Origin: Anaeromassilibacillus sp. An250
Lineage (GTDB): Bacteria > Bacillota > Clostridia > Oscillospirales > Acutalibacteraceae
Direction of reading: 5' to 3'
NCBI RefSeq assembly: GCF_002159845.1
Contig: NZ_NFJK01000013.1
Coordinates: forward strand, 1-64,000
DNA: 64,000 nucleotides
Part shown: piece by piece, positions 33,931 through 42,143 of the stretch
Position numbering within the stretch: the stretch's first letter is position 1
How the letters are laid out: the number at the start of each line of letters is the position of its first letter
Translations under genes and position numbers: made by a program
Notes under the pieces: generated by a model
What the model saw: the letters and a program-made list of their open reading frames with translations, nothing else
The model's database searches: none
Told to the model about the DNA's origin: nothing

Positions 33931-35117
33931 TTAAACATCCCACTCGCAAACATAAGCAAATGGAGTATTAGCGTCGGCATCGTTCCAACCATAACCATAG
34001 TTTTTCGTCCGCATAGCTACGCAAGATCCATCACCGCTCGGTTCAGTGTTGGCCCAATGCGTATATTCATATGGCTCGCCCGTTATCCATGTCCATGGGC
34101 CGGTTCCTTCCGGTCTGCTCAGCCCAATCCAGACGCTCCATTCCCCGATGCAGGTGGTACTGTCCAGGGATTCGATAAAGTCCTGTTCCTCTGAGGAGGT
34201 AATGGTTACCAGATGTCCGCCGAGCTGCTCACAGGCAAGCTTGGCTTCTTCCCATGTCAACTGCGGGTATTCCGAATTTGGGCCGGAAAAGACCTTGTAA
34301 TAGTGGCCGTTGCCTTCCCACAGGACGGCGTCCTCCGGCAGATCTACCGGCGGCTGGTCCTCCTGGAGCGCATCTACCTGGAGTGCCTCTACCTGCAATG
34401 CGCCGTGGTAATGCGCCGCCTGGTAAGCGTTTCCGGTGGTCGCCCCGGGCAGATAGCCCGCGATGACATAGGTCACGGTGTCTGCGCCCGCGCCCAGAGG
34501 ATCGGTGGAATCAAACGGTAAGTAATACGATTTTTCAGAGCCTTCGCAGCTCTCGGCGTTCAGGTTTACGTCCGGTACGCGCTGCCAGGCGCCGTCCACA
34601 TTTTCGTAGACATAGACCTTCAGCACGTCCTTGAGGTTGTACTTGTCCTCGCAATCGACCTGGGCCGGGTCGCCCGGTTTCACGCCGCCAAAGCCGTTGT
34701 CCACCAGATTGGCGATGGTTCCGTTGCAGGGGCCCGCGTCCTCCATCGTAAAGCGCACCTGTGCGGGCAGCGACCCCACGTTTGTCACCGTGACCGGGTG
34801 GAAATACACCGGGAGAGGATCAAAGCCATCCGTATTGGGGTTGACGATCTCATCCGCCGCCTTACCCTCAAAATCCGTCCCATTGAGTTCCGCTTCAAAG
34901 GATTCCAACTCCATGGGGCGCAGGTTGGTGAAGGTCATGTCCTGGGTAATAGGGCCGTCGGTGGAGGTGCTCACCTCGATGTCCAGGACGCCTGCTTGGA
35001 AGTCCGCGCCGATGCGGTAAACCATGCCATGGTGCCGCCCGCCAACAGGGCCAGCGTTGTCAGCACGGCAACACCGGACAGGACGATCCGCTTTTTGCCT
35101 TTGCTCTGCTTTTTCAC
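33931..35117 (-). CDS. Surface protein with TasA/camelysin-like N-terminus and C-type lectin-like domain, disrupted by one base
   Basis: From GTG 35117 (AAAAAGGAGG upstream) the frame reads VKKQSKGKKRIVLSGVAVL, a signal segment, then TMAWFTASA, the cleavage pattern of TasA/camelysin-type exported proteins. Within about 20 codons this frame runs into a stop. The rest continues in the frame at one base less, as FQAGVLDIEVSTSTD, the usual sequel of that pattern. A one-base deletion (true or sequencing error) near 34995-35010 is therefore likely. The body (to about residue 200 of the lower frame) is a secreted beta-rich domain. The last 120 residues are a C-type lectin-like fold (WEEAKLACEQLGGHLVTITSSEEQDFI, WSVWIGLSR, WITGEPYEYTHWANTEPSG, GYGWNDADANTPFAYVCEW). 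A linker contains repeated ALQVEALQVDALQ. Ligand unknown. Confidence 0.75.
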
Positions 35118-35435
35118 GATTCTGCCTCCTTTTTCGGTGGTCACAGACGGTTGCTCTGCCAGTGCGAAAAGATTCTGGCGTCCGCCTGCGTTTTACGCCG
35201 GAAAACAGCCCTGTACAGGACGGCGCCCATACAAAACCAGAGTGCGCGGCACAAAGTGGACCGATTCAAATGGCACACGGGGCTATGTAACGGGATATAC
35301 TGTGCCCCAATGGTGCAGTGGATTGCGCGGATGGCCCTCAAGCGGCCGTATCTTTTTCAGATGCAAAGCTCTTTTCCGTTATTATACCATAATTTAGAAG
35401 GCAAATATATAAAAATTGGTATTTAAAATGAATGA
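35118..35435. other. Upstream region of the lectin gene
   Basis: On the minus strand a perfect TATAAT (35386-35381) is preceded by TGG, an extended -10, with no good -35. It would give a leader of about 250 bases to the lectin gene. No ORF is supported in the rest, which is AT-rich near 35385-35435. Confidence 0.4.
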
Positions 35436-36128
35436 TTATGCATTTTCTTCAATCGCAGCCGGGCAATCGACGCCTTTCCGCTCTTGCCCAAGTAAGGGCT
35501 CTGCAACGTGGACGCGGAAGAACTGGATCAGCGGGCCTGTCAAAAAGGCGGTGATGATGGTGCCGACGCCAACAATAGCGGAGAGCTCGTTGTTTGCCAA
35601 TAGGCAGAAGAGGGTGCCGATGCCCACGCAGACAAAGTCTGTGATGATGCGCGCCCAACGGAAGGCGATGCGGTTTTTGATTGCCTTCAAAAGGACATAG
35701 GCTGCTGCGTCATAGGGTGCGATGCCCAAATCCGCAGCCATATAAATCCCCGCCCCCGCACAGGTCATGACGATGCCAACCAGCAATAGGGCAATGCGCA
35801 GGGCAAGGGGGGATTCCATCCCCGCGTCTTGGGCCAGCCAACACACAAAGTCTGCAATATACCCCACAAATACCATATTGACGACGGTCCCCAACCCAAT
35901 AAATGAACGGGCTGTAAAAAACACCACGATCAGCAACAGGATATTGGCGATCAACTGCCAGTTTCCAAAGCTCATGCCCAGGAAACCGCTGATGCCCATA
36001 TTCATGCAGGAAAACGGGTCAACCCCGAATGCAGCCAAGCGGAGCAATCCCACGCTGATGCCGATCAATAAAATGCCAGCGACCATCATCGTCGCCCGCC
36101 GTCCCAATTGATGCCTGTATTTCTCCAT
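35436..36128 (-). CDS. YczE/YyaS/YitT-family membrane protein
   Basis: A hydrophobic protein of 230 residues with at least five membrane helices and the family pattern GVDPFSCMNMGISGFLGMSFGNWQL near 35-60 (Gly-x-Asp-Pro and Gly-x-Ser-x-Gly). Later come MVFVGYIADFVCW, ALRIALLLVGIVMTCAGAGIYMAADLGIAPYDA and FVCVGIGTLFCLLA. YczE affects competence and surfactin expression in Bacillus, while YitT is a broad family; the function here is unknown. ATG 36128 is chosen over the ATG at 36137 because AAAGGA lies 10 bases before it. Ends convergently toward nothing; alone. Confidence 0.82.
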   Translation of the reverse strand: MEKYRHQLGRRATMMVAGILLIGISVGLLRLAAFGVDPFSCMNMGISGFLGMSFGNWQLIANILLLIVVFFTARSFIGLGTVVNMVFVGYIADFVCWLAQDAGMESPLALRIALLLVGIVMTCAGAGIYMAADLGIAPYDAAAYVLLKAIKNRIAFRWARIITDFVCVGIGTLFCLLANNELSAIVGVGTIITAFLTGPLIQFFRVHVAEPLLGQERKGVDCPAAIEENA

Positions 36129-36313
36129 AATCCTCATTTCCTTTCATAAAAAGCAAATATGGTTTCGTAAGAAAATATTCGTGCTCATTTTATATACGGG
36201 GATAATGGAAGTCAAGGGGATGTTTTGCCGAACTTGCAAGCAAGTTTTTGGATAAAAATCCGAACGTCCCTTCCTTCTCCGCTGCCCATCCTATGCATTT
36301 AAGGCCGGAATGT

Positions 36314-36348
36314 GGGCACTGTGTGCCCGCGAAAAACACACAGTGCCC
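36314..36348. repeat. Palindrome related to the 9.1-kb repeat
   Basis: Exact 12-bp arms GGGCACTGTGTG (36314-36325) and CACACAGTGCCC (36337-36348), with CCGCGAAAAA between. ACACACAGTG with TTCGCGG, then GCGCCTAYGG, is shared with the repeat tract at 9131-9375. Apart from it and a weak hairpin near 36368-36389, the 36129-36671 region holds nothing I can identify. Confidence 0.7.
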
Positions 36349-36671
36349 ATTGTAGCGCCTATGGTTGCCCAGCAAAGCGGCTGGGCTTGTTTGTACACAT
36401 CAGAAATGTATGGCGGCTTTGAAAACCAAACGCATTTACAGGACGGTAAAAAGGCGCGTGGAAGGCAGGGCGCGTGATTCCATATCCCCGGCGGCGTAGG
36501 AGGCTCCGCGCGGTTCCTGCATGGGCTAACGCCCGCCTTTATTGGTATTATAGCGCAAATGTGCCGCCGCTTCTTTTCATAAAGCGCCATATACTATAAC
36601 AAAGACGACAAAACCATAAAAACGGCTGCCCGGCGGGAGGAACGGAGGGGGAACCCGGCGGGATTGGAGCA

Positions 36672-36700
36672 TTGGCAATGTGGAAAAAAGATGGTATAAT
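36672..36700 (+). promoter_or_regulatory. Strong promoter inside the apparent ORF of the ADP-ribosyltransferase-like gene
   Basis: TTGGCA (36672-36677), 17-base spacer, perfect TATAAT (36695-36700). Transcription would begin about 36707, so the open frame that starts at 36672 cannot be the true protein start; the mRNA leader is very short. Confidence 0.8.
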
Positions 36701-36731
36701 AAAAAAGGAGAAACGTGGGGATGTGAAACAT

Positions 36732-37271
36732 ATGCGGTTTTTAGCATACCATGGTACCGACCGGGAACGGGCGGAGAAAATTTTGGCAGGCGCGTTCCGG
36801 GTTAAGGCAAACGATGAGCATTGGCTGGGGAATGGGGTATACTTTTATCTGGATGCCTCTTTGGCGCGCTGGTGGACGACAAGGCCGACCCGGAAATTTG
36901 GGGAGGATGTACACAACCGCGCTGTTTTGGAGTGCGTCCTTGAACCCACTGGCCCAGTTTTAGACCTGCGCAAGCTGGACGACTACCGGTGGTTCGTGGA
37001 GGAATACGCGCAGGTGATCGACTATTTGATAGAGAAAACGCATGTGGAGCGGAGCAGCTTCAAAAAACTGCGCTGTTCGTTTTGCGATTATCTTTATAAG
37101 CAATACCGGTTTGATTTGATTGTGGGGACGTTCCATTTGCCGGAGCAGCCCTATTTGGACTTCCCGCGCACGCCGGATTTCGACCAATTGCAGCTCTCCT
37201 ATGTGGAGACGCAGGTGTGCGTGTTCAACCAGGCCGCCATTATCAGCAAGCGGCTGATGGAGAAAGAGTGA
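36732..37271 (+). CDS. PARP-like ADP-ribosyltransferase-fold protein (putative toxin or effector)
   Basis: The 179-residue product resembles the ADP-ribosyltransferase fold. Its candidate catalytic set is His7 in YHGT, the Tyr in LGNGVYFYLD near 41 (Gly-x-Tyr-Phe typical of PARP-type sites), and Glu in YVETQVCVFN near residue 160. I infer an H-Y-E type triad. The size and domain order recall the DUF3990 and related toxin-like proteins of Firmicutes. The promoter at 36672-36700 rules out the longer start; ATG 36732 or GTG 36723 are possible, with AAAAAGGAG upstream. It is followed after 6 bases by a 156-residue basic protein and a terminator. This arrangement looks like a compact two-gene module. 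Confidence 0.65.
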   Translation: MRFLAYHGTDRERAEKILAGAFRVKANDEHWLGNGVYFYLDASLARWWTTRPTRKFGEDVHNRAVLECVLEPTGPVLDLRKLDDYRWFVEEYAQVIDYLIEKTHVERSSFKKLRCSFCDYLYKQYRFDLIVGTFHLPEQPYLDFPRTPDFDQLQLSYVETQVCVFNQAAIISKRLMEKE

Positions 37272-37277
37272 ACAGCC

Positions 37278-37748
37278 ATGATGAAGCATAAGAAGATCGA
37301 TGGGCAGCTTTTGCAAGAAGCCCTGAAAGAAAACGGGATCCAAGTGAAGCCCGCATCCGGCCTTGCGAAGCCAGGCAAGCTCGTCTTGACAGGCGAGGAT
37401 GGAAAGGCCTATGCGGTTGGGAAAAACCTGGAGGTGGCCCGCGTCCAAACAGAGAACCCGGAGAGGACCATTTTGAAAGCGTCCGTCAAGGATGCTGCCG
37501 GGGAGCAGGTGGCCCAGATTGAGAAGGCGGTGGTCGTCCGCACGGTGGGCTTCGAGACGGCCCGTGCGGACGTTGTGAGGCAGTCCGAGGCGCTGGACGA
37601 AATGCACCGCAGGGTCGTGCAGGAGGGCATCCGCGTTGCAGCTGCACGCACCGCCCGTGGGGTGGCCGGGCCCAGGGGGAAAACGCAAGAAAAAGGTTCC
37701 CGCGCAGCGCGCCTGGTGCGCAGGCGTCTGAAGGGAGCGCAAGGTTAA
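37278..37748 (+). CDS. Small charged protein paired with the ADP-ribosyltransferase-like gene
   Basis: Unrecognised 156-residue protein. The N-terminal 100 residues are a mixed beta/alpha region (HKKIDGQLLQEALKENGIQVKPASG, KLVLTGEDGKAYAVGKNLEVARVQ), followed by a helical segment and a strongly basic C-terminus (GIRVAAARTARGVAGPRGK, then AARLVRRRLKG), which could bind nucleic acid or a partner's acidic face. It starts ATGATG behind the stop of the preceding gene (6-base gap), so the two are co-translated. As the second gene in the module it could be an immunity protein, cofactor or substrate; that is inference. Confidence 0.7.
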   Translation: MMKHKKIDGQLLQEALKENGIQVKPASGLAKPGKLVLTGEDGKAYAVGKNLEVARVQTENPERTILKASVKDAAGEQVAQIEKAVVVRTVGFETARADVVRQSEALDEMHRRVVQEGIRVAAARTARGVAGPRGKTQEKGSRAARLVRRRLKGAQG

Positions 37749-37758
37749 AAATGAGATA

Positions 37759-37792
37759 GCCGCATCGGATGGTCCATCCGATGCGGCGTTTT
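37759..37792 (+). terminator. Intrinsic terminator after the two-gene module
   Basis: Perfect stem GCCGCATCGGATGG/CCATCCGATGCGGC (37759-37772, 37774-37787) followed by GTTTTGC. Confidence 0.85.
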
Positions 37793-37870
37793 GCTGTCTA
37801 TCGGGCTTTTGGGGAGCATATGGATAGGAAAGCCTCCCTCTTTTGGAAAGGAAAGGATTTGCAATAGTTC

Positions 37871-37899
37871 TTGCGAAGCGGGTCGAAAATGTTTATAAT
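37871..37899 (+). promoter_or_regulatory. Promoter for the DUF975 pair
   Basis: TTGCGA (37871-37876), 17-base spacer, perfect TATAAT (37894-37899). Confidence 0.7.
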
Positions 37900-38005
37900 G
37901 AATCTATCCATTTTATCTTTTAGATGGGAATGCAATAGGCTGGTTGATACATAAAACGGCGTAGTTCAAACGCTTATATCTGATCGGGAAGAGAGGGTGT
38001 TTTCT

Positions 38006-39754
38006 ATGTGGGATCGAAAAATTTTAAAATCCAATGCCAAAACGGCGCTGCGCGGCCGTTATTGGTTGGCGTTTGCCGTGGCGTTGGTGGCAAGCCTCTT
38101 GGCGGGGAAACTGTTCGCCGGAGGGCTTAATCCCTGGAGCTGGGGCCAGATTGGGGAGGCGGCTTCGAGCATTGAAGAGCAGATTACCCCCTATGACGAG
38201 CCATATTATTATGATTATTACGGGGATTTTGGCGGATATGGCGGCTACATGGACCCATGGGGCGACCCTTATGGGCGCGGATTTAACCATGGATACAACG
38301 CCCCCTATGGCAATTCCTATGGGGATGGATTTGGCGCGTATGACGGCGTGGTCATCGGCTTGTTGGGGACCATCGGCGTGTTGGCCTTTGCCTTTGGCAC
38401 GGCATTCCGCGTCTTTGTCAGCAACCCGGTAAACATGGGAAAATGCCGCTATTTTGTACATAACCGCTTTGGGGACAGCCGCTTTGAACATCTTTTCGGC
38501 GCGTTCCGCCGCGGGTATCCCACAGCGGTGGGCGCGATGTTTACCACCGACCTGTTGATCGATTTATGGCTCTATATTCTGATCGCGTTGATGGCCGTCT
38601 GTCTGGTGGCTGTGATCGGCGGCGCCTACATGATGTCGCTGCTGATGATCGTCTGTCTTTTGTTGTTCATCCCGTATTTTATCAAGCTGTACCAGTATAC
38701 ATTTGTCAAATACCTGCTGGCGGACAATCCGCAGCTCAAAGGGACGCGCGCCCGCCAGCTCAGCACCATGCTCACCAGCGGGGAAAAGGGTTCCCTCTTT
38801 GTGCTCGACCTGTCCTTCCTGGGATGGTATTTCCTGGGCGCGCTCTGCCTGGGGTTGGGGCATCTGTTCGTCAACCCGTATTACGAAGCGACCAAGGCGG
38901 AATTGTATATCTTCCTGCGTGAGCGCGCCATCCAGAATGGTCTGCTCGATCCCAGGGAGCTGAACCTGTACCCGGTCCCGCCGGTACCCCCGTACGGGGT
39001 GCCGCAGCAGGATACGGCGTATGCGGCCTATCAAAAACCGGCGCAGGGAGGCCAAGGCCCCTCCTATGGCGCGCCGTCTCCGATGTATCCGGGCGCGCCG
39101 GTGCCGCCGCACGCACCCACGCAGGGGTACCCGCCCTATGGGACGATGCCGGGCAGCTACCCCAACCCTGCGCAGGGGCAAACGCCGTACGGAGCCACGC
39201 CTCCGCAGAATCCATCGGCCCCGTATCCGCCGTATGGCGCGGCGCCTGCGCAAAATCCGGATGCATCGGGTCCGCATGCGCCATATGGCGTGAATGCCCC
39301 TGGATATCCTGGGGCAGCACCGCAGGCGCCGGCGCCATGGGAACATCCTTCGGAGCCCGCGGCTGCACATCCAGCAGATCCGGGCACGCGGGACATCTTC
39401 CAGGCCCCGCCGCATGATGTGGCTTCGGCAGGGGCGCCAGAGGCCGGGCCCAAGGCCCCCGATTTGACAAAACATCCCCAGCCAGCGCCCACGGGGAGTG
39501 CTTCTGCTGGCGCAGGGCAGGTGGAAGACGAAGCCAATCGGAAGAACGATCCGGCATCGGAGGATTCCGGTGCAAACCAAGCCCCCCTACGCCGACCGCG
39601 CTTTGACCGCCTTTTCCTGGGAAAAGGCGGCAGCAAGGACGGGCGCACGGATCGATTTTGGATGGGAAAAGACCGAAAGCGGGCTTCGGGTTGGAAGTGG
39701 AAGAATTTCATGGAGAGAAAGAAGGATGCGTTATGTGGAGCAGGGAGATCCTGA
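38006..39754 (+). CDS. DUF975 membrane protein with Tyr/Gly-rich loop and long proline-rich tail
   Basis: The 582-residue product opens MWDRKILKSNAKTALRGRYW, typical of DUF975. Around residues 60-110 an outside loop is rich in Tyr, Gly, Asp and Pro (EPYYYDYYGDFGGYGGYMDPWG and similar). Four or more helices follow (about 15-35, 115-140, 190-230, 270-290). It has DUF975 core motifs FFDLSFLGWYFLGALCLGLGHLFVNPYYEATKAELY, where the last 15 residues are almost the same as in the next gene. From about 320 the tail is Pro/Ala/Gly-rich with short repeats PYG, PPYGA and APG, to about 520. The start is ATG 38006 behind AGAGAGG (a GTG at 37997 is inside the site). Function unknown. Confidence 0.82.
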   Translation: MWDRKILKSNAKTALRGRYWLAFAVALVASLLAGKLFAGGLNPWSWGQIGEAASSIEEQITPYDEPYYYDYYGDFGGYGGYMDPWGDPYGRGFNHGYNAPYGNSYGDGFGAYDGVVIGLLGTIGVLAFAFGTAFRVFVSNPVNMGKCRYFVHNRFGDSRFEHLFGAFRRGYPTAVGAMFTTDLLIDLWLYILIALMAVCLVAVIGGAYMMSLLMIVCLLLFIPYFIKLYQYTFVKYLLADNPQLKGTRARQLSTMLTSGEKGSLFVLDLSFLGWYFLGALCLGLGHLFVNPYYEATKAELYIFLRERAIQNGLLDPRELNLYPVPPVPPYGVPQQDTAYAAYQKPAQGGQGPSYGAPSPMYPGAPVPPHAPTQGYPPYGTMPGSYPNPAQGQTPYGATPPQNPSAPYPPYGAAPAQNPDASGPHAPYGVNAPGYPGAAPQAPAPWEHPSEPAAAHPADPGTRDIFQAPPHDVASAGAPEAGPKAPDLTKHPQPAPTGSASAGAGQVEDEANRKNDPASEDSGANQAPLRRPRFDRLFLGKGGSKDGRTDRFWMGKDRKRASGWKWKNFMERKKDALCGAGRS

Positions 39755-40533
39755 AATCCAACGCAAAGATTGCCCTGACAGGGCGTTATTGGCGCGCATT
39801 TGTGGTGGCCCTGCTGGTGTCTTTGCTGTCGGGGCTTGCCAACTTGGGAAATACACTCAGCCGCCTGGCGGACACATATGAGTCCTTTTGGGGGATATGG
39901 GGCGCACATGATTTGGAAAATTTTTCGACACATGTACACTTTATGAATTGGCTGGATGCCTGGGCGGTTGCCTTGGCGCTGTTTGGCTTCCTGCTTGCGG
40001 TCTTTGTGTACAATGTTTTCCAAGTCGGGCAGGCGCGCTATTTCGTACAGAACCATTTCGGAGGGACGTCGATCGAGACGCTGTTCAGCGGCTTCCGCAG
40101 CGGGTATGGAAATACAGTGGCGGCGATGGTTGTCACCGGCTTATATGTATTTTTCTGGTCGCTGCTGTTGCTCATCCCCGGGATTTATAAATCCTATCAG
40201 TATTTTATGGTGCCATACATCCTCTCCGACAACCCGCATATTCCCGGATACCGTGCGCGCACCATCAGCCGGATGATGACCGACGGGGAGAAGCTCAACA
40301 TCTTCCTTCTCGACCTTTCCTTTTTGGGGTGGTATCTGTTGGGCACGCTCTGCCTGGGCGTGGGCGTATTCTTTGTGAACCCGTATTACGAAGCAACCAA
40401 AGCGGAGCTTTATATTTACCTGCGGGACCGCGCCATTCAGACGGGCCAGGTTAGCCCGGAAGAGCTGGGGCTGGTGTTCCATGCGCCGGGCGGGGAAAAT
40501 CCTTTTGGCCCGCCGCCAACGTATATGAAGTAA
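39733..40533 (+). CDS. DUF975 family membrane protein
   Basis: A 266-residue paralogue of the preceding gene, with the same opening MWSREILKSNAKIALTGRYW, five predicted membrane helices, and the core motif LDLSFLGWYLLGTLCLGVGVFFVNPYYEATKAELYIYLRDRAIQ. It lacks the Tyr/Gly loop and the proline-rich tail, so it is the standard form of the family (about 220-300 residues). It overlaps the end of the preceding gene by 22 bases, so they are coupled. DUF975 proteins are of unknown function; paired short and long copies suggest a heteromeric complex. Confidence 0.85.
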   Translation: MWSREILKSNAKIALTGRYWRAFVVALLVSLLSGLANLGNTLSRLADTYESFWGIWGAHDLENFSTHVHFMNWLDAWAVALALFGFLLAVFVYNVFQVGQARYFVQNHFGGTSIETLFSGFRSGYGNTVAAMVVTGLYVFFWSLLLLIPGIYKSYQYFMVPYILSDNPHIPGYRARTISRMMTDGEKLNIFLLDLSFLGWYLLGTLCLGVGVFFVNPYYEATKAELYIYLRDRAIQTGQVSPEELGLVFHAPGGENPFGPPPTYMK

Positions 40534-40562
40534 ACGTTAGAAAATGCCGCAGAACGGAACAA

Positions 40563-40607
40563 GCGGGCGATGCAGTGAAAATGATCCTGCATCGCCCGCC
40601 TTTTTAT
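40563..40607 (+). terminator. Intrinsic terminator after the DUF975 pair
   Basis: 13-bp stem GCGGGCGATGCAG/CTGCATCGCCCGC followed by CTTTTTATTT. It lies just before the end of the convergent family B gene. Confidence 0.85.
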
Positions 40608-40621
40608 TTGCTGGTATGGTG

Positions 40622-41323
40622 TTACCACATGAATTTTTTCACTACCTGCCGGTAGACGTCTTTATAGGCGGATGCGTCGCCTTCCCCCAGGCTCAGCTCT
40701 TCGTTTGTCATGGAGGGGATGGAGAGCGCATCCCAGCTCAAGGGATAAATGACCGGATACCGGCCGAATTCATTCCAAAGAGGGAAGTATATTCCAGCTT
40801 CCTCTCCTTGGTCGAATGGATCGTCGAAAAAGAACAGATATTCCTTCCCAGGCTCAGAGGGCGCATAAAGTTCAGAGCATTCCGGGGACCGTTTGATGGT
40901 TTCCACGCCGTCTTGGTTGTCCACATAATAAGGCTCCGAAATTTTGATTTGGTCGCCCACTTGCAGGTCCCCCTGGATGATCTTGGTGATTTCAAATGTG
41001 GAGGTCGTCTGTGCGGAAAGGACGCTCCGCTCTCCGGGTGCAGCGCCGCGGCCAAGATCGAGCACCTCGTCCAAATACGTGATGTCTCCCTGTGCGTCGT
41101 CCAAGAAGGTCCCCCGGACAATCAGTGCGGCGGTTTCGGGCATTTCGGATACGGTCCTTGGGATGCCGGCTGGATAATGGTATTCTACCAGGGGGGATGC
41201 ACGGCCGTCCGTCCCTAAGATCGCCCGATAGAGCGAATCGTCCGAGTAGGAGTTGCAGGAGCAAAACAGGGTAAGCAGCCCTAGGCAAACAAGCACTGGC
41301 AAAGCTGTTTTTTTCCAGGTCAC
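40622..41323 (-). CDS. Family B lipoprotein, copy 5
   Basis: A 233-residue lipoprotein: signal segment VTWKKTALPVLVCLGLLTLFCSC, lipid on a Cys near residue 21-23. It has the family B core (LIVRG near 68, TSTFEITKIIQGDLQVGDQIKISEPYYVDNQDG, GKEYLFFFDDP and a W-rich end). It is closest to copy 4 (EITK, QGDLQVGD, EPYYV) and like it is lipid-anchored. The start is GTG 41323 behind ACGAGGGGG; the longer frame to 41434 has no ribosome site and reads AT-rich DNA. The copy is separated from the cassette by 30 kb. Confidence 0.8.
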   Translation of the reverse strand: MTWKKTALPVLVCLGLLTLFCSCNSYSDDSLYRAILGTDGRASPLVEYHYPAGIPRTVSEMPETAALIVRGTFLDDAQGDITYLDEVLDLGRGAAPGERSVLSAQTTSTFEITKIIQGDLQVGDQIKISEPYYVDNQDGVETIKRSPECSELYAPSEPGKEYLFFFDDPFDQGEEAGIYFPLWNEFGRYPVIYPLSWDALSIPSMTNEELSLGEGDASAYKDVYRQVVKKFMW

Positions 41324-41592
41324 AGATATCGTCCCCCTCGTCTGGAGTTGCAGGATCAGAGAATAGATGGCCATTTTGCGTCTGATTATATTATAGAAAG
41401 AGAATAAATAGAGTTCTATTTGCAAATTACACAAATTTTACAGGGAGATTTAGGCCGAAAATCCAGATGGAAAAAATCCTGTGTGGTTGTGTCTCCTTTC
41501 CATACAGCACCTAGCATGGGAGCGCTTTTGCATGCAGGATGGCTTTTAACGGCGGTTGTCCCTTTGGGGGCTCCTCCTGACTCCTGGAAGCA
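41324..41592. other. Upstream region of the family B copy 5
   Basis: The minus-strand -10 candidates TATAAT (41395-41390 and neighbours) lie about 70 bases before the GTG. No -35 is convincing and no other feature is seen up to the terminator at 41593. Confidence 0.4.
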
Positions 41593-41624
41593 AAAACGCC
41601 TGCCCCATATGGAGCAGGCGTTTC
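41593..41624 (-). terminator. Terminator of the VOC gene
   Basis: Stem AAACGCCTGC/GCAGGCGTTT around CCCATATGGA, followed on the minus strand by TTTTTGC. Confidence 0.75.
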
Positions 41625-41638
41625 CTATTGCGGTTGGA

Positions 41639-42004
41639 TCAACGGTCCAGGATTTCAATCCAGTAGCCGTCGGGGTCGTGGATGAAATAGAGGTCCATCG
41701 CGCGGTTTTCAAAGCAGATGCAGCCCATTTCTTCGTGCAGGGCATGCGCGGCGGCCTTGTCCTCCACGCGCACGGCGAGGTGGATCTCGTTGTCGCCCAG
41801 GTTATAGGGCTCGGTGCGGTCGCGCAGCCAGGTCAGCTCCAGCTCAAACGGCGTGGCGCCGTCGGAGAGGTAGACCAGGATGAAGGAGCCGTCCGGCGCT
41901 TCCTTCCGGCGGTGTTCCTTGAGGCCGAGTGCTTTGTCATAAAACGCGAGGCTTTTTTGCAGGTCAAAGACGTTCAAATTGGCATGTAAAAAGGTGGATT
42001 TCAT
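41639..42004 (-). CDS. VOC-family protein (glyoxalase I / lactoylglutathione lyase type)
   Basis: A 121-residue metal-dependent lyase fold. Ligand residues fit glyoxalase I: His8 (FLHANLNVFDLQKSLAFYDKALGLK), Glu (FELELT near 54), His (EIHLAVRV near 75) and Glu (DGYWIEILDR at the C-terminus). The substrate is uncertain: glyoxalase I proper uses glutathione hemithioacetal, and Firmicutes often lack glutathione. Start ATG 42004 has GGAGGAAACGG before it. Alone with its own terminator. Confidence 0.85.
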   Translation of the reverse strand: MKSTFLHANLNVFDLQKSLAFYDKALGLKEHRRKEAPDGSFILVYLSDGATPFELELTWLRDRTEPYNLGDNEIHLAVRVEDKAAAHALHEEMGCICFENRAMDLYFIHDPDGYWIEILDR

Positions 42005-42143
42005 ATCCGTTTCCTCCGTGGTGGGATTTTTTTAAAGCATGCCATGATTTGCTCTTTTTATGATTGCAAATTCGAAAATAATAAAACGCACGGCAAAAAT
42101 CTGCCGGTGGGATGGCTCTGGATGGAGGCCCAAAATTGCGGCC

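Noticed and set aside
36291-36590. A 99-codon minus-strand ORF
   Set aside because: It crosses the palindrome at 36314-36348 and has no ribosome site or similarity.
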